This document shows positions 1-7,131 of a stretch of DNA of 64,000 bases, piece by piece. The DNA comes from Geobacter sp. DSM 9736 (lineage in GTDB: Bacteria; Desulfobacterota; Desulfuromonadia; Geobacterales; Geobacteraceae), in the NCBI RefSeq assembly GCF_900187405.1, contig NZ_LT896716.1:3893684-3957683 (forward strand). Direction: 5' to 3'. Position numbers and translations under genes: made by a program. Within the stretch, counting starts at the first letter, position 1; every line of letters begins with the position of its first letter. The notes under the pieces are model-generated. The model was given only the letters and a program-made list of their open reading frames with translations. It did not search any database and was not told the DNA's origin.

Positions 1-114
1 GACGACCTTCCCTCCACCCTTGGTATCGTAGGTGACATCCTTCAGTTCCAGCGCTGCAGCATTGGAAGCACAGCAGACAAGTATTGCGGGAAGAAGCAGC
101 CATCTGAATTTCAT
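1..114 (-). CDS. N-terminus of a probable c7/c3-type multiheme cytochrome (partial)
   Basis: Only the first 38 codons are inside the window. They start at an ATG (114) preceded by AAGGAGAGAAAC. The visible protein has a short basic N-terminus (MKFR), a hydrophobic stretch ending in an Ala-rich cleavage region, then a segment of the form LELKDVTYDTKGGGKVV. That segment resembles the strand that leads into the first F-x-H-x-x-H heme-ligand motif of triheme c7/c3 cytochromes. No CxxCH is reached before the edge, so heme binding is inferred. It is the last visible gene of the minus-strand operon that encodes a pentaheme cytochrome and NrfD-type subunit, which supports a periplasmic electron-carrier role. 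Confidence 0.6.
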   Translation of the reverse strand, partial: MKFRWLLLPAILVCCASNAAALELKDVTYDTKGGGKVV

Positions 115-138
115 GTTTCTCTCCTTGCATAAAAATAG

Positions 139-168
139 AATTGCCGGACCTTTTACAGCCCGGCAATT
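139..168 (-). terminator. Intra-operon hairpin between the NrfD gene and the cytochrome gene
   Basis: Perfect 9-bp inverted repeat AATTGCCGG / CCGGCAATT with a 12-nt loop. On the minus strand it is followed by CTATTTTTATG. It could be a weak terminator or an mRNA-processing and stability hairpin that sets the level of the downstream cytochrome relative to the upstream complex genes. Confidence 0.55.
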
Positions 169-204
169 ATAGAGCAATAAATTTCCATTTTCAATTAAAT
201 CCGA

Positions 205-1599
205 TTAAGTAATTTCGTCCATGGACTTGTAGCTGTTCGAGGAAAGATTCTCATTCTGCATAGTGCTATACGTGGCGACGGAGGCAGGTCTATCCGACAC
301 CCGGTATCCCGTCTGCTTGTTCTCGGTTACCGGGACCGTTGCAAGTTCGTCAGCGGTCTTCCATGCGTAAAGGATCGGCAGGCGGTAAAGGATGAACCGG
401 TACACTGTTATGTAGATGGCAAAAATCGTTATGCAAATGACAACTTCACGCCAATGCGGGATCTCTCTGTATGGGAGCTTCCAGTTGAAGGTGATGAGAG
501 CGGTGTTTACCCGATTTAGAACTACGCCGAAGACTGTCAGGAATGCAGTGAATCGGACGAGTCCCACCTGCTTGTTTCTGATGGCGTGGGCGAAGAGGAA
601 GAGCGGAAGAACTACGCCGATCCCCATTTCAAACATGAACCATTTACCCCACCCGGTGGTGAGATATTCCCACTTGTTGTCATGTGCGATTCCTATGAGC
701 TTTATCGTCAGGTAGGTAGCGAGGCCCATGCTTGCGCCCTTTGCCAGAGCTATCTGAAGTTTTCCGAGAGTGTTCTTGAAAGTTTCGTCGCAGCGCCAGC
801 CCATGAACTTGTTTGCGATGGTGCTGACTGCGATAACCATGCACAGACCACCTGGCAGCGATGATACGAAGAAGTGTAGCCACTGGAAGGATGCGGAGTA
901 CCAGAGTGGATGTACCTTGCCAGGAGCGTAAGTGAACAGCGCACCCAATGCCCCCTGGTGCAGGGTGGAGAGGATTATGCCGGCGACGGTAAGACCGAGG
1001 ACGATCTTTTTCACCGCCCGCTTTCCTATCGGGAACCCAATCCACTCGAAGAAGGAAACGGAAACCTCCGCGATCTGGACAGAAAGGTACGTCGAGACGT
1101 GCCACGCGACCAGAAAAAGAACGGCTGCAGGCCCGAAGGACACTACCATCGGGTACGGTAGCCGCCACGGCTGCCCCAGATCCACCAGCAGGTACACGAC
1201 TGCGAAGAAGTATCCGAGTAGGCCGTTGAGCAGTGCCAATCGCTCGATCGGCTCGAAATCGTGCCGCCCGAATACTTCAACTGTAGTCCCCAGTTGGAAT
1301 CCGGAGGAGGAGAGCGGCACCATGGCGAACAGGCCGAATCCCAGGAAGAGTCCCCAGGGGTAGTCGTTGGAGCTGTGTGTTACCCATGACAGCCCGAAAA
1401 TAAAGCGGCCGATAATTATCGGGATCCCGATAGCGAAGATCACGCCGAGTATCCAGTTGAAGGGATTGCGCAAGGCCTGGGTCAGGTACTGCCCCGGCGA
1501 TAGACCGAGAAACAGTTTTTCCATGAGACTCCACTTCTGGCCTGAAGCCTTGTAGAGCGAATCTACCATTTCTATGCCGTGTGCTCTGTAGGTTTTCAT
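205..1599 (-). CDS. NrfD/HybB-type polytopic membrane subunit of a menaquinol oxidoreductase
   Basis: 464 residues with about ten hydrophobic segments and little else, the pattern of the NrfD/PsrC/HybB family, which binds (mena)quinol in the inner membrane. The start overlaps the stop of the Fe-S subunit gene by ATGA (1596-1599), implying translational coupling and 1:1 assembly. The N-terminus is cytoplasmic and carries no signal peptide. With the HybA-like ferredoxin and the pentaheme cytochrome next door it forms a quinone/periplasmic-cytochrome oxidoreductase. The gene set resembles the Cbc-type complexes of Geobacter, but I cannot assign a specific one. Direction of electron flow is inferred: quinol oxidation to periplasmic cytochromes during extracellular respiration is the usual proposal. 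Confidence 0.9.
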   Translation of the reverse strand: MKTYRAHGIEMVDSLYKASGQKWSLMEKLFLGLSPGQYLTQALRNPFNWILGVIFAIGIPIIIGRFIFGLSWVTHSSNDYPWGLFLGFGLFAMVPLSSSGFQLGTTVEVFGRHDFEPIERLALLNGLLGYFFAVVYLLVDLGQPWRLPYPMVVSFGPAAVLFLVAWHVSTYLSVQIAEVSVSFFEWIGFPIGKRAVKKIVLGLTVAGIILSTLHQGALGALFTYAPGKVHPLWYSASFQWLHFFVSSLPGGLCMVIAVSTIANKFMGWRCDETFKNTLGKLQIALAKGASMGLATYLTIKLIGIAHDNKWEYLTTGWGKWFMFEMGIGVVLPLFLFAHAIRNKQVGLVRFTAFLTVFGVVLNRVNTALITFNWKLPYREIPHWREVVICITIFAIYITVYRFILYRLPILYAWKTADELATVPVTENKQTGYRVSDRPASVATYSTMQNENLSSNSYKSMDEIT

Positions 1600-2516
1600 T
1601 TGTGGGAGTCCTCCTGCGCTGATTTGGAATGATCATCGTGCTCATGCCCTTTGTTCTTAGTCGAGAGCAGGTGAAAGCCTGTGAAAAGGGCGGGCCAGAT
1701 CGAGAGCACCATCGGGACGGTGCCGAGGAACTCCTTGACGTTGGAAATAATCGGTTCGTTGGCCATCGTGGTGTCAAATCCGACCTGATCGAAGGGGACA
1801 CCTGACAGGTAGAGCCAGCCGGTTCCGCCAACCTCTTTTTCGCCGTACACGTGGTCTACGTACTTGTCGGGAGTTTCCCGTATCCGCTCATGAGCCCTCT
1901 TGATGAGGTCTTTGCGGTACCCGAATGTAAGAACCTCCTGGGGACAGATCTCTACACATGCTGGGGGTTTTCCGTATTTGACCCGTGTGTCGTAGCAGAA
2001 TATGCACTTCTTCACCACCGGATTGAAGGCACTAGAGTAGCTGTAGCCCGGGGCGTTGAACGGGCATGCTATCATGCAGTTGCGGCAGCCTACGCAGATC
2101 TTGGGGTTGTAGATGACCGCGCCCTCTTTCGTCTTTGTATAGGCGTTGACAAAGCATGAAGTGAGGCATGCGGGTTCGTTGCAGTGGTTGCACTGGATCT
2201 TCCGGTAGACGGGTGCTCCATTGTTCTGTTGGTCGTATTTGTTTACGACGGTGTATGCATATTCATCCGGTCGGCGTTTTTCCTTGAATACGGATTGATC
2301 GGTGAAGGAGGTTTCCGGTTCCGGAAGCTTCTGCTCCTTGTTGCAGGCGGCTTCGCAGCTGCGGCAGCCGATGCAGCGCGTCAAGTCCACCAGAACTCCC
2401 ATCGCCTCGGGATACCCCTCAAAGGAACCGCCACTCCAGGCTTTCTTAGACATGCCCACCGTGGACGCAGCAGCTCCGCATGCCAGACAGCCTTTCAGGA
2501 AATCTCTTCGTTTCAT
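1596..2516 (-). CDS. HybA-like periplasmic ferredoxin subunit with four [4Fe-4S] sites
   Basis: 306 residues. The N-terminus MKRRDFLKG followed by a hydrophobic stretch is a twin-arginine signal, so the protein is exported folded with its clusters. Four cysteine groups are visible: CIGCRSCEAAC, CNHCNEPACLTSC, CVGCRNCMIAC and a CIFC...CVEICP group, matching the four cubane clusters of HybA/NrfC/DmsB-type proteins. A hydrophobic segment near residue 265-285 is the C-terminal membrane anchor typical of HybA. The start has AAGGAGACTACAACC upstream. It should carry electrons between the NrfD-type quinol site and the cytochrome encoded just upstream. Confidence 0.93.
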   Translation of the reverse strand: MKRRDFLKGCLACGAAASTVGMSKKAWSGGSFEGYPEAMGVLVDLTRCIGCRSCEAACNKEQKLPEPETSFTDQSVFKEKRRPDEYAYTVVNKYDQQNNGAPVYRKIQCNHCNEPACLTSCFVNAYTKTKEGAVIYNPKICVGCRNCMIACPFNAPGYSYSSAFNPVVKKCIFCYDTRVKYGKPPACVEICPQEVLTFGYRKDLIKRAHERIRETPDKYVDHVYGEKEVGGTGWLYLSGVPFDQVGFDTTMANEPIISNVKEFLGTVPMVLSIWPALFTGFHLLSTKNKGHEHDDHSKSAQEDSHK

Positions 2517-2572
2517 GGTTGTAGTCTCCTTCGGTTCGATTTCAAATCTTCAAGCATTTCAAATGCGAATCA

Positions 2573-3094
2573 TCAGTGGCCGCCGTGTTTTCTTCCAGCG
2601 GTTGCCTTTGGAGCGAATGCCCCCGCTTTGTAAAGTTCGTCACCGGATTTGGTTCGAGGATGGCAGTCTTCACACCCTGTCGGACCACCCTTCTTGTCAT
2701 GGCATCCGATGCAGTTTATGTGGTACGCACCCTTCAAGCCGGGCTTGTCGGTGTGGTACATCTGAGGATCACGGTCCCTGAGGCTGGCAGCGGCAAACGG
2801 TTCCCGGACATGACAGGATTTACATGCAACATTCTTGGTTTCACCACTGTTGCGGTGGCATCTGACGCAGTTGCGGTCCTCGAAAAGGGTTCCCGTCGTA
2901 TGATGGTGACAATCGGCGCAGTCCTTAGTGAGGCTGATATGTTTCGCATGATCGAAGGGGACTCTCTCATAATATTGAACAAGGGAGTCTAGGTTTATCG
3001 TATCGGGCACGCTGGCACCCCGAGAGTCGAGTGGGACCAGGTACAGCATCAGTGCTGCAATTCCACCGATGAGCCAGTTCCTGACAGCATACAT
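2573..3094 (-). CDS. Periplasmic pentaheme c-type cytochrome subunit
   Basis: 173 residues from the ATG at 3094, chosen because AAAGGAGAACTAACT precedes it; a longer reading from 3130 adds 12 residues without a site. A hydrophobic N-terminal segment acts as export signal or anchor. Five CxxCH motifs are visible (CADCH, CVRCH, CKSCH, CIGCH, CEDCH), with spare His residues (for example DHAKH) as likely distal ligands. The C-terminus is short and His-rich (RKHGGH). As the first large gene of the Fe-S/NrfD set it is the cytochrome partner of the complex on the periplasmic side. Confidence 0.92.
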   Translation of the reverse strand: MYAVRNWLIGGIAALMLYLVPLDSRGASVPDTINLDSLVQYYERVPFDHAKHISLTKDCADCHHHTTGTLFEDRNCVRCHRNSGETKNVACKSCHVREPFAAASLRDRDPQMYHTDKPGLKGAYHINCIGCHDKKGGPTGCEDCHPRTKSGDELYKAGAFAPKATAGRKHGGH

Positions 3095-3166
3095 AGTTAG
3101 TTCTCCTTTATCGTTGGCATTACCATTCAATTGAAAGCCGGTGCCGAATCATCGGGTTAAAGCATG

Positions 3167-3337
3167 TCAATGGCTGGAATCATTGTTGTCCGATTTGTGG
3201 ATGTAGCGGTAAAAAATCGGGAATCCGCAGAAAAAAGCGACGCAGATCAGGTACTCGACCCCTTTGATGTACTGGTAGAAATCTACAAGTGTGTACACCG
3301 ATTTGATTTCGCCGATTGACTGAAAAAGTTCTGACAT
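3167..3337 (-). CDS. 56-residue single-span membrane protein of the cytochrome operon
   Basis: Short gene with ATG at 3337 and a strong site (GAGAGGAGAACTATC) at normal spacing, ending with TGA at 3167. The protein begins MSELFQSIGEIKSVYTL, has one predicted transmembrane segment around residues 29-46 (hydrophobic, ending FYRYIH), and a polar tail KSDNNDSSH. It lies in the 290-bp space between the 81-residue protein gene and the cytochrome gene, in the same direction. I do not recognise a family. Its place and size suggest a small accessory or assembly subunit of the oxidoreductase. Confidence 0.75.
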   Translation of the reverse strand: MSELFQSIGEIKSVYTLVDFYQYIKGVEYLICVAFFCGFPIFYRYIHKSDNNDSSH

Positions 3338-3383
3338 GATAGTTCTCCTCTCTTTTTTTATTTATGGTCTCTGAACGAGAGCT

Positions 3384-3629
3384 TTATTTTCCTGTTTCAG
3401 CCTTGGCTGCTTCACTTTTGCCTTCAGCGGTCACGACACTTTTGATCATTCCCCAAAGCGTGATGAGAGCGGGTATCAGCTGAGCAACTACCACCAGTGC
3501 GCAGAAGCCGAGGAAAACCAGAACGAGGATGCCGCTGTTGTAAACCTTGGTTGTTGATGCTGCAAATGCAGGGGTAATGGTCAGAAGCCAAAGCAGCAAC
3601 GTGTTGAGAAGTAGCATAGTCCCTTTCAT
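3384..3629 (-). CDS. 81-residue small membrane protein, QxxP-M[IV][KR] family copy 1
   Basis: ATG at 3629 with AAAAGGAGGCTGTC upstream. The protein has a hydrophobic signal-like N-terminus ending TPAFAAS, then a second hydrophobic segment with the pattern Q-L-I-P-x7-M-I-K, then a charged Ala/Lys/Glu-rich tail. The segment around the Q..P..M-I-K pattern is shared with the proteins at 4115-4363 and 8600-8824, so the three form a paralogous family within 5 kb. Function is unknown to me. Position between a receiver-like protein and the cytochrome complex suggests a membrane-embedded accessory or signalling role. Confidence 0.75.
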   Translation of the reverse strand: MKGTMLLLNTLLLWLLTITPAFAASTTKVYNSGILVLVFLGFCALVVVAQLIPALITLWGMIKSVVTAEGKSEAAKAETGK

Positions 3630-3684
3630 GACAGCCTCCTTTTGAATGTGATTTCCTCCTGCTTAATCTTACGCATCATTTTAT

Positions 3685-4068
3685 TCAGCTAGCTCGCTGG
3701 CTCTTGAACGCACATTGCACGGCCTGCCGGATTTCTTCTCTGTCCTCCGGTTTGACTGGCTTGAGGGCGTGGTAGAAAATCCCTTCCTTGCGAAGTTTGC
3801 GGATCAGAGGTAGAGACATTTCGTTTGAAACCAGAATGATGGTCACGTCACGATTGCACTTTTTGAGTAGCGGTATGAGGTCCGTCGCCGTAATTTCATC
3901 GAACTCGCTGCTTATCAAAATCACCTGGGCCGTCTTTTTAAGGATTCCGTGGAGCGCGTTGGCTGCCGAGTTGGTTACAGTTACGTTGTATCCGGCCTCT
4001 ATGAAAAGGTCCGCCATCTGTTTCCGGGAATCCAGATCCTCATCCGCTATAAGAAGTCCTTGCGTCAT
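3685..4068 (-). CDS. Stand-alone receiver-like protein lacking the phospho-acceptor Asp
   Basis: 127 residues with a CheY-type fold pattern: acidic pair near residues 9-13 (IADEDLD), beta-3 strand QVILIS, a conserved Ser in IILVSNE, and the Lys-Pro of ALKPVKPED. In canonical receivers the beta-3 strand ends in the phosphorylated Asp; here that position (about residue 53) is Ser. It is therefore probably a pseudo-receiver acting by protein contact. No output domain follows. ATG at 4068 is preceded by AAGAGGAGCTGATC. It is the second gene of the cytochrome operon, between two copies of the small QxxP membrane protein. Confidence 0.85.
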   Translation of the reverse strand: MTQGLLIADEDLDSRKQMADLFIEAGYNVTVTNSAANALHGILKKTAQVILISSEFDEITATDLIPLLKKCNRDVTIILVSNEMSLPLIRKLRKEGIFYHALKPVKPEDREEIRQAVQCAFKSQRAS

Positions 4069-4114
4069 GATCAGCTCCTCTTCGCGTACGTAATGTGGCA
4101 GTCCCTGTGTATCG

Positions 4115-4363
4115 TCAGGTCCGATCGCTCTCGGTTCCCGTTGGTGAAGCCTCTTCTTTCACTGAAGAGAAAAGGCCCTTGATCATCGACATGAAGAGCA
4201 TGGTGCCGGGGAAAAGCTGAAACACGACTATTAGGGCACCGAAGGCAATGAATAGCACCAGAATCAGGCTAAATCCTTCCGTCTCGGCTCCTCCGGCTGC
4301 ATAAGCAGCAGAAGCGAATCCTGTAAAGATGGCAAATGGTAGGTTCTTGATAGTCGTTTTCAT
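4115..4363 (-). CDS. 82-residue small membrane protein, QxxP-M[IV][KR] family copy 2
   Basis: ATG at 4363 was chosen because GAAGGAGGATCACC lies just upstream; a start at 4420 would run through the proposed sigma-54 promoter. A signal-like segment ends near SAAYAAGG, followed by a long hydrophobic stretch with Q-L-F-P-x7-M-I-K and a polar tail rich in Ser, Glu and Thr. It is clearly related to the proteins at 3384-3629 and 8600-8824. It is the first gene of the minus-strand electron-transfer operon, so it should be expressed with the cytochrome complex. Biochemical function unknown. Confidence 0.75.
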   Translation of the reverse strand: MKTTIKNLPFAIFTGFASAAYAAGGAETEGFSLILVLFIAFGALIVVFQLFPGTMLFMSMIKGLFSSVKEEASPTGTESDRT

Positions 4364-4783
4364 GGTGATCCTCCTTCGTGACCTGCAGAGGGACTTCCTT
4401 TGCGAGTGGAAATGCACCATATGTACCAGTATTAAAAATGTTTATTATTTTTATATTAACTATTTGAAACTCATCATTTTTTTTGTGTAGAAAGGCGCTA
4501 TCGCCTGCAGGCTGTCTGTTCGTCTGTATAAGTTTTTTATACGGGATATACAGGAGAAAAGGGTGTGCAAGACTCGGTATGAACGTGTAAATACCCTAAA
4601 CCAATGAAGATTACGCCTGCGGCGAAGGTGTATGTAAAAATATGCGGATGTATTTTCAAATAATATTTGTTAATAATATAGTTCCAAGAGTTCATGGGGC
4701 GCCACTGAGGTTTACTGGAAGGATGATACACTTACGATAAGGCATGTTCTTAGGGCAGGCGGCTGTTCGCGGGCGGGGTAATC
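4364..4783. other. 420-bp AT-rich divergent intergenic region
   Basis: Separates the minus-strand electron-transfer operon from the plus-strand kinase gene. Besides the sigma-54-type site it holds a perfect 13-bp palindrome CAAAT-AAT-ATTTG (4657-4669), a small dyad AGGCG-CTAT-CGCCT (4493-4506) and long A/T runs. I see no convincing sigma-70 promoter. A 52-64 codon minus-strand reading frame (4537-4731) with one hydrophobic segment lacks a ribosome binding site and is not called as a gene. Confidence 0.5.
4412..4428 (-). promoter_or_regulatory. Candidate sigma-54 (-24/-12) promoter of the electron-transfer operon
   Basis: Read on the minus strand, the sequence is TGGTAC-ATATG-GTGCA-T. It has the invariant GG and GC at the correct 10-nt separation and differs from the consensus TGGYACR-N4-TTGCW at the first T of TTGC. 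It would start transcription about 40 nt before the ATG at 4363. Two NtrC-type activators are encoded at 7132 and 9024, which fits. No consensus search over the whole genome was possible. Confidence 0.6.
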
Positions 4784-7108
4784 ATGATTGAGCGGGATTG
4801 CAAATGGAGGCTCAATCCACTCAACATTTCGCTTCTTTACGCGCTCATCGGGGTGTTGTGGGTTGTGCTTCCGAGCCAGTTTTTCACGATGCTGTCGCAC
4901 GAGCCAAGCATATACAGAAGGATGGAGGACCTGTACAACGGGCTCTTCATCATAGTGACCGCCTGGGGATTGCACTTCATCATCAAGAACAACGAGGAGG
5001 CGATACGCCGTCGGCAACAATCGTTGCGAAGGCTGAACAGAGCACTGAAAGCCTTCAGTGAATGCAATCACACCCTGATCAGGACGACCGAGGAACTGGA
5101 ACTGATGAACAGGGTGTGTGAAACAATTGTGAAGGTTGGCGGATACCGGCTTTCTTGGGTTGGTTTGGCGCAGAGCAATCCCGAGAAGACGGTGTTGCCG
5201 GTGGCGCAGTCGGGTGATGACGGAGGGTATCTCGACACCCTGAGGGTCACGTGGTCAGATACGGAAACGGGGCGTGGGCCTACGGGACTGGCAATCCGCA
5301 GCGGCATGCCCAGTGTTGCCCAGCACATCCTGACGGATCCTCGTTGGGAGCCGTGGCGGGAACGTGCCCTCAAGTATGGCTACGCTTCGGCAATATCGCT
5401 TCCTCTCACGGACGATACGGGAGTTTTCGGTGCACTCGTCATACTTTCAGGTGAACCTGGAGCTTTTGACCGGGAGGAGATGAAGCTCCTGGAGGAGCTT
5501 GCTGACAACCTTTCTTACGGGATAAATGCATTACGCCGAAATGAGCAGCGCAAGAAAGTTGAAAAGGAACGTAAGCTTCTGGCCTCCGTCGTCGAGCAGG
5601 CAATGGAGGGAATCATCCTGTTTGACAGTGATGGCACGATCCAGTACGTAAATCCGGCGGCTGAAAGAATAACCGGATATGTGCAGCAGGGAGTGAGCGA
5701 TGACCCCCATGAGGGGGAGCAGAATCGGGAACTTTACGAGGCTATATGGGAGACCTTGTCGCGAGGGCACGATGGAGTCGGGCACTTCATCTACCAGGGG
5801 AGACAGGGCATTCAGTATGAAATCGACCCGACTATTTGGGCCGTTACCGACAGTTCCGGTAAAGTCAGCAACTATGCGGCGTTAATCAGGGATGTGACGC
5901 GGGAGGTACAATTGGAGCGCCAACTGCGTCTTGCTCAGAAAATGGAAGCCATCGCTACTCTTGCAGGGGGGATCGCGCATGATTTCAACAACAACCTCGC
6001 TTCGATAATTACCTGTACCGAGATGGCAAGAGAGGATGTGTCCCCCGATTCTCCCGTGCGGGAATTGCTCGACGTTGTTTTGAAGGCCGGGTACCGGGGC
6101 AGGAACCTGGTGAAGCAGATTCTGACGATCAGCTGCCAAGGAGAGCAGGAGAAGCAGCCCGTCCAGGTGGAGCTGATAGTGGAGGAGTGTCTGAAACTGT
6201 TGCGGGCATCTTTTCCTGCTTCAATCGAGATCCGGAAGATGTTCGGCGAAAACCTGGGAGTCGTACTTGCAGACCCCACTCAGATCCACCAGATAATCGT
6301 CAACCTCTGTACCAATGCAGCCTATGCCATGCGAGATAAAGGAGGGCTGCTGGAGATATCTGCATCTAATGTGGATATCGATGCAGACGCCGCCGCGGAA
6401 TTCCAGGACCTCCAGGCTGGTCGATATATGCGGCTTGATGTTGGGGATACTGGACATGGCATGACCCCAGAGGTGATGGAGCGTATTTTCGATCCTTTCT
6501 TTACTACAAAGAAAAAAAGCGGCGGGACTGGCTTGGGCCTTTCGGTGATTCACGGGATAGTGAAGAACCACCGGGGCGCGATCACAGTCGATAGCAGTCC
6601 AGGCCATGGCGCACGTTTCCATGTTTACTTGCCTCGCATCGACAGTTCACGGGAAGTTTCCGCAAGCGAGCCACCGCTTCCTGCAATGAAAGGGAACGAA
6701 AGGATTCTTTTTGTAGACGATGAGGAGGATGTAGCCTACGCCGGAGGGAAGATGCTGGCCCGCTTCGGTTATGAGGTCGAGGTTCTGCGGGACAGCCGCG
6801 AGGCTCTAAAAATGTTCCGCGCGGACCCTTATCGTTTCGATCTCGTTTTTACAGATCAGAACATGCCGAACATGACAGGAACGGAACTCACCAAGGAAAT
6901 TCTCACGATTCGTCCGGATACGCCTGTAATCTTATGTACAGGTCTTGGTCCGGCCAGCTGTTTTGTGAATAAGAAAGAAAAAAAGGCTCTTGGTATTCGA
7001 GAGGTTGTGGTTAAGCCCCTGGATCAGTCTGAATTGGCACGAATCGTCAGAAGGGCTTTGGATGCACCGGGAGAGTTGGGGAGCGCTGCCGGTGCGGGTT
7101 CCGGATGA
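4784..7108 (+). CDS. Membrane-bound hybrid histidine kinase (GAF-PAS-HisKA-HATPase-REC)
   Basis: 774 residues. Two N-terminal hydrophobic segments (about 12-36 and 50-68) anchor the protein. They are followed by a GAF domain (about 85-245), a PAS domain (about 265-385, with FDSDGTIQYVNPAAERITGY), a HisKA box (GGIAHDFNNNL, phospho-His), an HATPase domain with N box (NLCTNAAYAM), DTGHGM and GTGLGLS, and a C-terminal receiver with the Asp in VFTDQNMP. The start ATG at 4784 follows GGGCGGGGTAATC. It lies 23 nt before an NtrC-type regulator gene in the same direction, its likely partner. The internal receiver suggests a phosphorelay or feedback step. Signal unknown. Confidence 0.93.
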   Translation: MIERDCKWRLNPLNISLLYALIGVLWVVLPSQFFTMLSHEPSIYRRMEDLYNGLFIIVTAWGLHFIIKNNEEAIRRRQQSLRRLNRALKAFSECNHTLIRTTEELELMNRVCETIVKVGGYRLSWVGLAQSNPEKTVLPVAQSGDDGGYLDTLRVTWSDTETGRGPTGLAIRSGMPSVAQHILTDPRWEPWRERALKYGYASAISLPLTDDTGVFGALVILSGEPGAFDREEMKLLEELADNLSYGINALRRNEQRKKVEKERKLLASVVEQAMEGIILFDSDGTIQYVNPAAERITGYVQQGVSDDPHEGEQNRELYEAIWETLSRGHDGVGHFIYQGRQGIQYEIDPTIWAVTDSSGKVSNYAALIRDVTREVQLERQLRLAQKMEAIATLAGGIAHDFNNNLASIITCTEMAREDVSPDSPVRELLDVVLKAGYRGRNLVKQILTISCQGEQEKQPVQVELIVEECLKLLRASFPASIEIRKMFGENLGVVLADPTQIHQIIVNLCTNAAYAMRDKGGLLEISASNVDIDADAAAEFQDLQAGRYMRLDVGDTGHGMTPEVMERIFDPFFTTKKKSGGTGLGLSVIHGIVKNHRGAITVDSSPGHGARFHVYLPRIDSSREVSASEPPLPAMKGNERILFVDDEEDVAYAGGKMLARFGYEVEVLRDSREALKMFRADPYRFDLVFTDQNMPNMTGTELTKEILTIRPDTPVILCTGLGPASCFVNKKEKKALGIREVVVKPLDQSELARIVRRALDAPGELGSAAGAGSG

Positions 7109-7131
7109 GCAGCAAGAGGTGAGGGGGAAGT

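Noticed and set aside
4537..4731. Minus-strand 52-64 codon frame with one hydrophobic segment in the AT-rich intergenic region
   Set aside because: No ribosome site at its GTG or ATG, AT-driven composition, and it lies in a promoter region.
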